64,000 nt of DNA, from contig JAUCBJ010004539.1 in the NCBI GenBank assembly GCA_032718475.1, positions 1 through 64,000 of the forward strand, written 5' to 3'. This document shows positions 28,401-43,200 of the stretch, piece after piece; the stretch's first letter is position 1, and each line of letters starts with the position of its first letter. This DNA is from Nemertoderma westbladi (taxonomy: Eukaryota; Xenacoelomorpha; Nemertodermatida; Nemertodermatidae). The position numbers and the translations under genes were made by a program. The notes beneath the pieces were generated by a model. That model ran no database searches, had not been told where the DNA came from, and worked only from the letters and a program-made list of their open reading frames with translations.

Positions 28401-31400
28401 GGTTAACACTATTGCTATAGACCCAGGGTGATGTAGGTGATTGATGCAGACTTGCATTAAAGTCTCCCAGGAATGTTAAGAATGCATGCTGATCCACTCC
28501 ATCAGTAGCTGCTTGTAGATTGTGGTAGAAATTTTCCACCTCCTCTACAGGGGCAACACTAGTTGGAGAGTAGCACACAATCAGAACCACCTTAGGAAAC
28601 TTCTTAGCCAGTCTTCCAGAACATGAGAAGTGGCAACGGATGATGCGGTTAGAGATTTGGTCTATTTTGTCCAATGCTGCATGTGCAGTTGGATTCATCA
28701 ATAGACCAATTCCACCATTGCCACTATCATCTGCTGACGCGAGGGCGAGTCGCCAACCGCCCCCCATGTCCTTAATCAGAACCTCATCAGTCTGTCCAGT
28801 CTGCATTCGGTGCTCTTGAACACCCACTGCGCTAAGAGAAAGCTTATCTGCCAAGGCAGTCAGCTCACCTTGTCGCATTGGGGACCCGAGTGTTAGGGTG
28901 TTTACTGAGACTAGTCTTGTGACTTGCCTCAGATTCACCAATGGCTTTGTTGGTCGGGGTGGAACATGAGAGTAGCCTCCAACTCCAGAATCCCTCTCCC
29001 CATCACAATCTGGCCTTCCTGGTGACCCAGGGTTTGGGCCAGAAAGGTCATCAGGAAAGGGACTCAAAGAATTGTTGGGTGCTCTCTCTCCAGTAGGGGG
29101 TGAGACAGGCAGCCAGTCAGGAGTTAACTGACGCCTGTGAGGCCGATTGTGTCCGGTAATTGCACTGGCCTTTAGTGGCCGGACCTCCGCATTGCTAATG
29201 TAATCCATAGTGGGGGTTGGGGGGTGATTTTTTGCCGAGTCAGCTCTCGGGGCAAATACCACACCCTGGCTTGCCATTCCACAGGGTGGGTGTCGCAATG
29301 GAGTCAGATATGAGGCCCATCACCCATATCTACTCTGGTGCACATGACCCACCATTGTCTGTTGCAGCTCATCTGCTTGGTCATGCCCTGTACCCTTGCT
29401 GCCAGGTGCAGGTCGCAGTGAAGTGCTCTCAGAGTGGACATGAGAACACTCTACTCCTGACCAGCCATTGGTAGATCACCATCTGCCCGGTCAGACCATA
29501 TACCCCTGCAGCCAAGTATATGGGTCCTCAATCCAGGACCAAGGGCGTCCTTATCCCAGAACGAAGGTGGTCCTAGTTACAGGACCAGATTTGCCCTAGT
29601 AAGAGGGTCCATGCAGCTACAGGTGGCACCTCCTTTATGCTGCATGGAGGTGGCAAGTTTTCTTGATCAATGACCTAGAATACCTGACCTGACCTGAATA
29701 TAATATGATATTGGTAAATAATGTGATATGGTAAATATAATATGGAATACATACCTAAAATTTACAGGTATTTTTTCTGACATAGAGTAGTAAATGAGAA
29801 ATATAAATATCTGTATTTAATAAAATCCACAAAGGATACAGTTTTTTTGGTATTATCTAAGGTCACTCACTGCCATGCTCTGGGTAAAGTTGTATTTAGA
29901 GTAATTTTGTTATACTGTATATTAGTTTAGGTTAGCGTACCGGTGCGGTAGTGTATTTGTGTAGTATTTGTAATTAGTAAAGTAAATTAGTAAATGTGTA
30001 TTATTGAATTAGTAAATATTTGTAAATAACATAAAGCAGTACCTTGGAAATATGGAAAGTACCTTACAATAGTCTTTCATGTAATAAATTATTTTATTCC
30101 AAAAATTTCCTTTTCTTCTCCCCTTGCTTACTCCTCCACTTGCTTACTCCTCCACTTGCTTACTCCTCCACTTGCTTACTCCTCCACTTGCTTTAACTAT
30201 GCTTCTTTAACTATGGTTAAAGATATATGATCCCTCATTCACACTTCGCTTTTAGGTACGGTAGAAGTACTATTTACCCGCCGTCGCTGTACAGTACAAT
30301 GTGCACATCACCAAATTGGAGTGTCGTTTCAGCCTATTTTAACATATTAACTTAATTTCGCGAATATTTAATTTTGTTATTCACCATTTAATGTACCTTT
30401 TAAAGGAAAGTAGCAGGATATAATGGTAAGCTTTTCTAACCAAAACAGTAAACAAATTTAGGAACACAGTTTACAGTAAAATGTTTACTTCTTGGCATTA
30501 ATTTTTCAATATGATTTGAACATTAACCCTATGAGAAGGCTGAAGAATCGACACCCCAATTGGCAATTTGCGTACAGTGTATATTATTGCGATGTGGTAA
30601 TTGGGGTGCTGACAGATGATAAGGATAGGTGTTGTACAGCAGTACAGTATAAGAACACTGTAATTTCGGCCAATATTATTTATATAAGTGGTTAAAAAAT
30701 TGAAATTGAAGGATAAAGTACTGTAATTATTCTCCCACATGTAAAATACATTTTCCCCTGTACGAACTTACAGTTAGTGCAGTCGGTTCCCCTAGAGCCG
30801 TGTCTTCGGGTACATTGAGCGTAGCGGCGTGAGTATCTATTATCGGGTCGATCTCGTTTGTAGGAAGTATGTAGATACTCACATACGACTTGTCTTTGTG
30901 AGTCGCAATGGTATCCTGAACTTCAACCTGAACACAAACATTTCAGCAATTTCGTGAACTTTGATTTGTAAAAATAGTCCTGACAATGGCTGTACCCCGA
31001 AACAACAAAATAAAATAAACTTCCTAAAAATTACTAGAAGCTTGATTCAATAATAGCTGACTCAACATAAATATTTTTTTTATTGAAAGTGACCGGGTAA
31101 GATCATAGGTCTGTGACGCCGTCCTCACCTCAAAGTTAAGTTGGTTATTAAGCGGCTCGTAGTTGAATGGCGTGTTGGTTGTGGTTATCTTCCCGTTGCT
31201 CGGGTCAATAGCGACTCTGTTGTCGCCACCGACAATTGAATAGGTTAAAGTCGATGTTGCATCGGGGTCAGTGGCACCCACTTGGAGAATGAGAACATTG
31301 TTTGGTGTTTGTTCGTTAACATGCGCTCTGTTCACAAAGATATTATATATTTAGAACCCGCCTTCCAGTTCACATGTACGAAATGTACTTTTTCTAAAAT

Positions 31401-34400
31401 AAGTCTAAAACAAGTTAACTTGGAAAGTAAACTTCTAATCTCGTCAAGTAAACATTCAACAATGAGTACCGGTACAATTTTTAAAGGTTTATAAAAAATA
31501 CCTGTAACTATTTTACAGAATTGCAATTGTTAGTCTTGTAAATTTAACAAAAAACATGAGTTTGTTAAACATTTGAGTGAAACAACTTTTACACCCCTTC
31601 ACATAGCAAAACTATAGTAGAATTTCATTAGCACTATTTTGTTTAACAAACATTTACAAATTTACAAATCTTTTACACTGTACAAAAATGTTTTTATAAT
31701 CATTTTAAGGGTGAGTATAACAATGTTATCAATGTTTTATTCTAATAACAAGCGGAGTAGCTGTACGATTTTTTACGTCACTGGGTACATGGATTGCTAT
31801 ACTTACGTGTACATGTTAGCGCTAAATTGGGGAGAATTATCATTAACATCCTTGCAAGTCACCACGACCGGGACACTAGTTGATTTAACAAGATTCTCAC
31901 CCTCGTCTGAAGCCACAGCCTGCAAATTATTAAAATAGTAAACCTGAACATAATGTAATAGTTAGTTAGTAGTAGTAGTTAGTTCTAAATGTATCAAATA
32001 CCAAATACTGCTCATAACAATAAATCTAAATGTTTTGCACATCACTGAATATGTTTATTACTGGATGAACACAATGATACAATGATAATATGCCACCGTA
32101 TTAATGGAAATGACCGAAAATTTATCTATAATAATTTCTTTAATAATATACAGTAATAATAACTCACCGCGAAAGTAAAAGTTCCCCCATTGAAGCTGCT
32201 AGGAACCTCTGCATCGCAGGGTTTATCCAGGTAAATGTCGCCGGTAACGGCATCGATGTGGAAGAAGGCGTTGTCGGTACCGGTGAGAGAGTAGCGGATT
32301 CTACCGTCACCCGTGTCGGCACTGTCGTCGTCGGTAGCTACTACCTGCAGTATAGACACCCCCACCACTGTCGACTCAGTTATATCGGCGGTATAAGAGA
32401 CAGCGCCTGTTCGTAATTAATATTTAATTCGTATATAATTAATATTTAAATCGAGTTGATAAGAAGAATACAATCTATTTTTGTGACAAAGATACTAAAT
32501 ATGCTGCTTTACTGCAATAAATTGAGAAATGTGTACAATAATGTTTATGGAGGAAACCGGCTATAGCATGTCGTGAAAAACCGCAAAAATTGCTTATCCA
32601 AGGATTACCTAATAAGCTAATATCACAACTCTTAAGCTACTTAAACTTAAAGGTAGTTTTAAGTAGTTGATTGGTTATTCTAAGTAATGTAATGATGTAT
32701 TTTGCGAAACTGGTTATTGTTTGTTAAAGAAAAAAATGACAGATCGAACTTATGGAATATCAACTTATACGTAAGAAGGATTACAGGAAAGAGGAAATAC
32801 GCAACTGTTTATGTTTGTTATAATATTGGCGGTAAACTCACCAAACGCTGGCGCGTGCTCGTTTACAGGTGATACTTTAATCTGACCAATAATATCGATT
32901 TCATTATTCGACGGATCTTTTACTGTAAGTTTCAAATTAATTGTTCTCGTCGCCGACTCGTAATTAAGAGAACTACTTAACTGTGGAAAAAAATTAAAGT
33001 TAAATAATAAATGTCTCTCCGATATATGGTTCTGCAGGTAACTGTAGCTACCACTATACAAGTTTAAAAAATAGCTATAGCAATGATAAGATTGTAAACT
33101 ATTTATTTTATTTAATAAATTTCTATTAAAATAAATATTTTCCAATAATTTATGTAAATAAATCGACACGTTACAATATATATATACAATACAAGAATAA
33201 CTTTTCTCCAACACCACTCCTAATCACTTGTCGTGATCAAGTCCCGCACAACTGCCCCATCTCCAAAACCCAGACTCCGGTCACGATTATTCTCCCACCC
33301 TGGAGTCACAATGAAACCGCGTTCAGTAGTCCAAACTGGCAGCTACCAATTGATTTAAATATACATCGCTTGGTACTATCTATATATTTGTTCCCTCAAT
33401 CCGCATTATACCTATGTTTATAGAAAATAAAACTTCATTTGAATGAAATAAAGTAAATAGGTTAAAGAGGCTTACCATTATTTTTGGATTTAGATTATTA
33501 GTTGTGTCCAATGATACGGCTGCATTCCAAGTGGTCTTTGTGTAGGTGAGGGATGTGGCTCCCCCTCCAACGTCAGCATCGCTGCAGCTAGTCTCAAACA
33601 ACGGCGTGCCGCCTGTCGCCGTATCCTCGGGAACCAGAAGACTGAATGAGTCTGGGGCACATATTGGGAAGACGTCTTCCACAGGAGACACCGTGATCTG
33701 TATGGATGGGTAATGTATTGACGGAATAATTACATCACATCCTATGGTGCCTAAATTCATCCACTAATTTCCGCAACAGGGCAGATTCAGAGTGTCAGAC
33801 TAATTAAATATAAAATCGACTATAATATGCCAATTCTGTAGGGCCTACCTGGATATTATACATAGCCAATAGTCTCGCACTCATGCGGATCAGGTCAGGA
33901 CCAAGTTCAACTATAGAATTTGATTTTGACATTATTAAAGCCGAACTCATTCTACTTAACATCATGAACTTATCTAAATTTAAATAATCATACATACAGC
34001 TGCAAAATACAATATGAAATTTATTAACTCTTTAACTTACAGTTACTAAAACTGATGTAGCGGATTCTTTGGCAGGAACCCCAAAGTCTCTGGCCTTCAC
34101 AGTGACAGTGTGGGAGCTTTTGGCTTCCCTGTCCAGAGGGATGTTAACGTATAGGAGACCCTCAACTGGGTCTATATAGAACTGGCTGGGGTCCGATTGT
34201 GTCTATAAAAATGTAAAATATTGTAAGTTAACGAGAGAAAACACTAACTTTAGCCGATAATTCTATCGACGTACTGAAGATGTAGGACTAATTTTCCACT
34301 GTATCCTGAGAAAGACTTAAGCTACACCTTCTCCAATTCTAGATAAGACAACGCATATGTGTCCTGACAATTATTTTAAATGTTTCGCTTACATTTATAG

Positions 34401-37400
34401 CCACATATTGAATGTGACAGATTATTACAACCTGACAGACTTATTATGACATAACAAGCTAGAACGATGTTCACTTCTGGATACCTTAATTGATTTACGG
34501 TTATTTTTATTTACCAGTATTTTTTATGCAACGAATTGTGTTATATAGCTTTTTGACCAATAACCTACTAGGCCTATAGTCTGTCAAGCAAATATTATGC
34601 ACAGCCAGGTCCCAGATTCATTTACGGTCTGTACTCCGTTCAGTGGATTCTGACGGAATTATTCGAACAACGAATTGATTGTTGCTACACAAGGCTACTG
34701 TGGCAGCCCTAAACATCAGCTACGGACAACACATGACAAATGCCGAGCTTTATGGTACAATACCACCTGTATCAACCACCCTCCGTGAACGCAGATTACG
34801 ATTCAGTGGGCACTACTGGAGAAGTTAAGACGAGGTCATCAAGAGCCGGGGTCTCTAACCTCCCGAGCGCGCTCGGGACCTCGATTTTCGCTCGGGAACT
34901 GGGGATCTCTGGTGCCCGAGGGTTTGGAGACGGTCTCGACAGTCGGCACTCGGGCTTCGGGCTCGGGCGCCCGAGCGTTCTCAGGAGGGCCCGAGGCTTG
35001 GGTGCATCCGAGGGTCTCGAAGCTCCCGAGCCCGAGAACACAAGCCCGAGCTCCCGAGAATCCGAGCCTGGAGAGCTTGTGAGGTCCGGACTACCCAAGC
35101 GTAATACAATTAGTTTAGCATTTTGCCAATACGGTACTTTGTGAACTACATGCACTTACTGTAGTACCGGTACTGGTTCACTTGACTTATAATCAGAAAG
35201 TGAAAGTAAACAGTACACAGTCACGCTGTACATTGCATGTAGCAATATTCTTCCTCTGCAGGGGAAGATTGACGCAAATAACAGCTGATTACTCTTAAAA
35301 ATAAAACGGTAACCTGTTCTATTGACTTCAGTTTATTGATTTAGTTAGGATAACGTGCTTCTATAACCTGATCCTTTCCCTTTTAAATACACCAGGATAT
35401 TATACCACCGGAACTAATGACCGGTCCACTTAATCAAAGCATATTTACTTTTTTATTTTTTATTTATTAACGAACAATTTACTGTATTACATTTCTACAT
35501 ACAATGTAGAATGTAGACGGTGTTGGACGGGTAGGCCCATCACCCCAGCCTCCGCTATAATTCAACAATTAATTGTAGCTTCACCATAAAATATAAACGG
35601 CATGTACAACAACGAATAACCTACTGTACGGGTGAGCGGACACTCCCCCCCCCCCCCCCCGGACAGTCCCTCCCCCCCCCCCCCGTTCAAGTAGGACACT
35701 TCCCCCGGACATTTCACCCTCAGACACTTCCCCCCGGACACCCCCCCCTGGCAGTTTCCCCCCGTTCAAGTTTGACACTTCCTCCCGGACACTTCCCCCC
35801 CGACTGTTCTTAACTTCGCACATTCTTATTTTTCATTTTGTAAGGTAAACGGACCGCTTGTATCCAGACAAGTTGTATCCAATTTTCCTTTCTTAGCTCA
35901 GAAAGTGGTCTTTTGCATCCCGATTTTACATTTTATATCCAAGTTTTATTTATGGGTTTTATCAATTATTGGGTTTACTTGCAATATTTTCAATAGGATT
36001 TTGTTGAATTATATAATATTGTAGTTAATTTATATATTAATTTGGTTAACATTCAATGCAGTTCCTATTTTAGGCTTAGTGAATTTATTTTCTGATGATA
36101 CAAACATGAATTAATTATTTCAAAATGGTCTTAAAGTCTTTCACCACGGGCACAAAGGAAAATGCCGGAATTTGGAAACGGCAGCCCCCAACCAAAGAAG
36201 CGGGGGTTTGGGGGCGGCAGCCCCCATTAAAACCTAAATTAATACTTTAACTGGGGGGGGGGGGGGGAGTGTCCGGGTTAAGTGTCCGGGGGGAAGTTCC
36301 GGAGGGGAAGTGTACGCGGGGAAGTGTCCAGGGGGGGGGAGTGTCCGGGGGGAAGTTCCGGAGGGGAAGTGTACGCGGGGAAGTGTCCAGGGGGGGGGAG
36401 TGTCCGGGGGGAAGTTCCGGAGGGGAAGTGTACACGGGGAAGTGTCCAGGGGGGGGGGGGGGGGGGTGTCCTAGTTCCACTGTACGTTAATATTGACTGA
36501 CTGAACTGAATATCGTGAGAAGTGTACTCCAACTGAACTATATAAACAAATCACCGAATCCTGATGTACTTCATACTGCATTGGCATACTGCTTATAATT
36601 ATAAATGTACTAGCACTAGCTAAAAGGCACTAGCAAAAAAGTATTTCGTAAACAAACATACCGGTAATATATTTCATGGATAAAAAAGTCCTAACTAAGA
36701 ACAATACATATCGAACATTACAATATACTAAGTAGCAATACAAAATGTTGATACGGTTGTAACAATACCAAATAGTTAGATGCATGTAGAGTCTCGGGTT
36801 TTCGGGAGCTCGGGTGCCCGAGCGCTCGTGTTTGTGCACGGGAGCGTCGAGACACTGCTAAAACGAGCTCCCTAGCGAACGGGCGCCCGAGCCCCAGCTC
36901 TCGAGAATCCAAGACTCTTCGTATGCTCGAGGGCTCGGGAGCCTCGGGACCCCGGCCGGCTCCAGACCTACCTTTATGGCAACCAACACAAGGAAAGCTT
37001 ATCCGCGGACGAACAGATATGAGAGAGTCAACGCAAATATGTTCTTTATTTGACTTACCGATATAAAGAACTCAAATTTACCGTCGCCCGTCTCATCCGA
37101 ATCAGCATCTGACGTAATAGCCTTGATGTTGACACCGGTAACAACCTTCCCGACATTCGTGTTCTCTGGTATTGTTGCACCGGCCGTGGTTGATGTTATC
37201 ACAGGAGGGGATTCGTTTACGGGCAAAACCTGCAACCAAATTAAATATATCATGAAAAGTTGACAATGACATATTCATATTGACACAAATGTTTCGCCTG
37301 ACTCAACTATTTCTTCACCAAATTTCAATTTCAACATAATGACTAACTTACCTCAACATATACGAGTGTAGAATCCGAATTGGCGCCTTCAGTGGCTGTC

Positions 37401-40230
37401 ACTGTGTATTTAAGCATTCTTTGATTCGCAGAAGGATCCCAATCGGTATTCGCAGTGTTTTTCTGGAAAACTCCCTGAAATCGAAATCATTAGATAAACG
37501 TGAATCTTCAGTTCATTTGTACTTAATTTAAATCCACTAGTTTTGGATTTATCATGTTCTTTCAGGAAATTAGCAGGTAATACCATATCAATTAGCATAT
37601 TGTTGGCCTACGCTCGCACATACTTTAATTAGTAAGTGATTGTGATTGAGCTACAGTGAGTTGGTACTCCACACAGTTCTGTTGATAGGTACTATATTCT
37701 ATCTGCTAATCGACAATTTTATGATTTTATCTTTTAATTTCAAGTTACTTTTGACGCAACTTTTAAGGTAACTGGTTAATGTGACACACTACTTGACGAT
37801 ATACTGTACAAAAAAGATCCTCAATTAAAACATTCAAATAAAAGAACCAAAAATAACAATAATTAATATTATTTATTACATTATAATATTTACTTATTGA
37901 TTTACATAATTTCCACGAATTAATATTTACCGCGATATATAAATGTGATATAAAAGTAGGCATACTTTGGATGTACCACAAGAAATGGAATCGAAAAGAT
38001 GAATTCGTCAGCAGCAGCGGGAACCGAGCCCGTGTCTTCCAGTTACCAATCGGCAGATTCTAATTGATATTTTTGCTTCAATAATTAATAGATACTTGTA
38101 TGTAGTAAAGTACACAATTAATTTACACCTATACATATACAATGTAGGAAATGTTAAAACAAATATAATATATTATATTATCCAATATTATTATTAAATG
38201 GTTAGAATTCTCCCGTGAGTGTTATGTAGGCCTATACTGTAGAAAAATTACAACGCTTTTATAATATAGTGCCAAAATAATTCCAAAATAATATGCTGTT
38301 ACTAATTTAATACACGTAAGGCTCGACCCAAACGCACCGCTGTTGAAATTTTAAAGAACGCGTCACTAGGAGTCATCGTCCACACAATGGTAGCGCCGGC
38401 GTCAGCATCAGAGCAAGGGACTGTGTAAGTAGCGCCATAGTTAATAAAGGTGCCCGTTCCTTCCTTAACCTAAAAAACAATTATCGGCCTAATAAACACA
38501 AAAGTATGTAAAATGAAACAACACTTAATCTTACTAAAGTAATAATAAGTAAACTGATTGACTTACGTATTTATACATATGTAGGATTTAAAATAAAACA
38601 AAAAATTATACAAAATTTTCAAAGTAACTAATTTTCATTATTGATTTAAATGATAAATTGTAGAAACTAAAATTAATTGAATTATATTTCAACAATTTTC
38701 AGATGTCCGATGTCGTGGTGTCGGTGTCGCGGTGTCACCATGGTGAGATCGTCTTCACAATAATACTTACCCTCAAGAATGATTCCTCAATGTCGCACAA
38801 AGGCGGGTGTGTATTATCTTCCGTAATTACGATAGAGATCGCCTTGGTAACCGTGTTGTCAATGTCTTCGGCCACGACGTTAAACTCACACGGGGATTCG
38901 ATTCGCGTCAAATCCACCGAACCGGCGACCTTTACAACCACGTTCTCCACATCGGAAACATCCAAGGTAAACGGATTGTTCGGACATTTTCCGCCTTAAC
39001 GTAAATAAATGATCTATTTACTAATATGATACGGAAAATCTAGCCGATTAAAAATGTTGTTTTTCATAAAAATTATTAATTGAATATACAGTATTTTCGC
39101 ACACTACCGTATAAAATCGGGTTATACGTGATCTTATTCTATATGGCAGGCCGAACAAGGGGAAACGGAGTGGTCAGACATTCAGACATTCGTGCTGAAA
39201 GACACTCGTCTTGATAATGTGGCCGATGAATTGTGGAGATATACGGCTGATCGCAAGCTGTGGAGGTTTGGGTTGCAGATGGATAGATGGATGGAGGTAC
39301 GGCCGATATGTGTAGATGTGGGCAGGGCCGGATTAAGATAAAGATATTAACATAAATATATATAATATTAAAAATATAATAATATATAATATATATTTTT
39401 TTTAAACTGCTGCCCCCCCCCCCCCCCTTTATTTTGATTCATTCAAATATTTACATAAGATACTCAATAAAATAAAACAATTTATATTATACATTGATAT
39501 AAAAATCTGTTAAAAAATTATTGACTTATTATATTTACAATTCTTAAGGCCTTTATCTTTATTGTAGACTATTATTGTGCCGCTAGAGATGACAGTTCAG
39601 GTGAGCTCGAGCATTCTAGAACATGGTAAAGGTCCTCGGCGCTGTTACCGCAATATTTGCACGTGCAAGTTTGCATTCTTTCATGAAACGGGGTTGTTGT
39701 GGAGCAAATTATATGGTGGAAACCATGCGCGGTTGTTCTTGCTATTATGTGGCGATTCCTTTGATTAGTGGATCTCCAGACGTTAGACTTGAAGGCTGGC
39801 CCCAATATATACCCTTGACCTGAGAAGTTATTATCCCTTTCCGTTCGAAAATTGCGGTAGAGTTCCAATGCGGCTGGGTTGAAAATATTGGGATACTGCT
39901 CACATATATCTTCGGTGAGGGTTTTGCAGTTGGTAAGGTTGTGAGCCAGGGTAGACGATGCTTTTGTCGGAAGTGATAATAGGCGTTTTAGAAAGGTAGA
40001 TTTAATTTTATCCAGTTCTTTAAGATTTGAGACTGTCAAAATGTGGAGCTATTTCCGGGACAGCGTAAGTTACGACGGCATAATATATAATATATATATG
40101 ATTAAGATAAAGCCCCGGGACTAAGATAAATTTGGGGCCCCATTTCAGTTTTTAAGATAATAAATACTGTTTTACTATATAAAACTATAACGCCATCAAG
40201 AGGGCTTTAAACGAACCTGTCTTATAACTA

Positions 40231-40262
<32 letters not shown>

Positions 40263-43200
40263 AATTGATTTACACGATAACGTGACGGGGTCGCCCCCTA
40301 GCGAGATTACAACGCACAAATTTATCTAAAATATCTCACGGTATTGCATTTCTAAAGCAGTTTATATTGTACAATATAACACATGTCTAGGATCGATTAT
40401 TTATGTACATTAAAATGTTAAACAAATAAAATGTCAAGCAATATCTCATTGTATAAATCATACAATAAAGTGTATTGGCTATGCAATAAAATTAAGTAAA
40501 ATTACACGTACAGTAGGTCAATTCAATAAAATTTCATAAAAATAACAGAACTAAGTACTATAAAATTGTGCAACGTGCTTGTATTTAAAATGGTTTAGCT
40601 ATTTAGTTAAGTAAGATTCACAAAAATAACAAACAGTTTCTAAGTAAAATGATTGGATTAAAATTATTATAATGTACAATATTTAATAAAAGACTAAAAA
40701 TTCAATAAAATTTCATAAAGCACCAAAATATAAAATGCTTTGGCTTTTAAATAAAACGATTGCATTAAAATTATATATTATACAGTATTTACTTAAAATG
40801 GTTAATGATTTACATCAAAATAACAACTGATGTAGGTCCATACCACTTAGGTCTAAGTAAGGCGTTTGATTATGATTAATGATTATGGGTTGAGTAGGTC
40901 ATCGAGATTCGGGAGACACAAGTTACAATTCATTTGGACACAATTGCAGTTTTACGGTGGCCCAGAACGGCCAAGCAACTTTTTAAATGTAAAGTGTTCT
41001 TTTTAGTGTGAAAATGATCTTTTCATTGTGAAAGTGTAAATTTGAAAGTGCGAAAGTGTAAATTTGAAAGTGCGAAAGTGTAAATTTGAAAGTGCGAAAG
41101 TGTAAATTTGAAAGTGCGAAAGTGTAAATTTGAAAGTGCGAAAGTGTAAATTTGTAAGTGAGGGTGGGTGTCGCAGTGGAGTCAGATATGAGGCCATCAC
41201 CCATACCTACTCTGACGCACTTATTTCAATTTAGGGAAAGGTTCAGGTTACAGTGGCACTTATTTTAACCAAAACAATATACGAAACACAAAAGAACAGG
41301 TTACAGTTTTATTTTTGAGAGTATTCAACTGTTACTTCTACTTGTGTCGAATTTCCCCTGAAGAGGGATGAATTTTAATTTGTCATGTCTCATCGTCGTG
41401 TATTGAACGCAAGTAGAACTCACTGAGACCCCATGCAGGATAACATTAACACGAAGCGAATTAATGTAATGGAAAGATGCCCTTCGTGACCATCACATCA
41501 TAACCTCACGTAAACAGCATGATAAATAATTGTTTAATAAGGAATTACGTTTTCAATGCAGTGAAGCACGAAATTAAGATCAATAATGGAGCGTACAATG
41601 AGGTAATGGTAAACCATCACATCTTCCTACATATCAACCAGCATATGCAGCAATTCCGCGAATGCAAGAAGTGTACTACTTAACTACTACGAAATCCTAC
41701 TGCAATGCCAAATATATATAAAGTTATTTATTAAATCGTAAATAAAGTAGAATTATTGTAATAATGCTTGTAGTTATATTGATATTGCATTTCTTTATTT
41801 ATTTTTATTACTGCAGATAGGAGGTGTGCGGGAACTCTGAACTCAATTAAATTAATCTCTATCTAAGGAAAAATCGACACAAATAACCACCGATTTCTCT
41901 CAAAGTTGAAAAATAATGTAACCTGTTCTATTGACTTTCGTTTATTGCTTTGGTTAACTTTGGTTACTGTAACCTGCTCCTTTATCTTAATTCATAAAAA
42001 ATTTATATTTAATACGAGGATTTAAATCCCAGAGATTTGCGTCAAGTTTTCTACCTGTTTCTAATAATTTTACTCAGTTCTCATATTTCATGATTAGCAG
42101 GTTTCAGACTCTATGTTAGATATCATTGGTTACGGGTACACTCCAAGTGTTTGCTTTAAAACCAGCCAGTTTTTTCATTAAAATATAACTTTTAGAATAA
42201 CAAAATCTTTCATAAAAATTGTTATATTATCGCTAATACATAAAATAAATTAAATTTTCGTTCGTGTGGCGAAGACCCCACGAACACATGTATTGTATAT
42301 ACATTGTATAGGTTTAAAATTCAAATTACATTGTAAGATATTGAATAGCTATTCCCTTATAACGTCCCTTATAGAACAATATTAACTTATACTAATATCT
42401 GAACCACATATGTTGAAATTTTGCAATTGCAATTTTATACTATTAGGTGTTGCTTGCTTAATGAAAAAGGTCAGCACCAATATTTACTAATATAGAATTT
42501 ACGAAATTACGAATATAATAATTATATTCGTGTTTTATTATATTCCAAGGTCAGTTCAGGTCTTCTGTATCATTGAAAGTGAAAAAAACAACCAACTGAA
42601 TGATGATGGAGGTGAATGATGGAAGTGCCACCTGGTCCTGTAATTAGGACCCCCTACATTTTCTTTCTCCTTTTATTGTGAAACGAACTATTTGAAACAT
42701 CATTCTTTCTTTACTCTCTGCAAACTGCCAACTGCAAAAATTATGGGATTCAAACAAATTCAACCGCAAAACTAAACAAGTACTTTAGCAATGGTCTTTT
42801 ATAAGTCAGCACTATTGCCAGCTCTTTACGCGATCCTAAACATCACGGCCTGTTATGGAGTTACCTGTTATGCCGAAAATTTGATTACCTTTAAAGCAAC
42901 TACTGATCTGCTACAACAGGAGATGAGCCAAATGGGAGAATCCCTAATTCAAAGCAACAAGCAATGGTTCGAAGACGCTAAATTCACAAAAATACGACAT
43001 AGTAATATAAAACACATTGAACGCAACTGCACAGAATGTGGACATTATTTCGTGCGAATAATCATGGTTGAAGATAAGACCGGGGATGAGTTAATGATCA
43101 ATCTTGTCATGGAAATATGCATAAACAGCGGGAGTGAAAATGCCTGGGAGAGATTTTGTCTGGCTCTGGAGGAAGACCGATGTGCAGCATTCATGCTACA

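Noticed and set aside
31024-31128. Extension of exon 27 (VRTASQTYDLTRSLSIKK)
   Set aside because: GAG|GTGAGG donor fits and leads in frame to exon 28. The extension runs to a stop.
34740-35155. 134- and 119-codon ORFs near 35 kb
   Set aside because: The first part is a LINE fragment, the rest reads through CTCGGG-rich repeat; the minus-strand one is its shadow.
36247-36532. Pro/Gly-rich ORFs in both strands
   Set aside because: Arise from poly-G/GGGGAAGTGTCC repeats of the foldback element.
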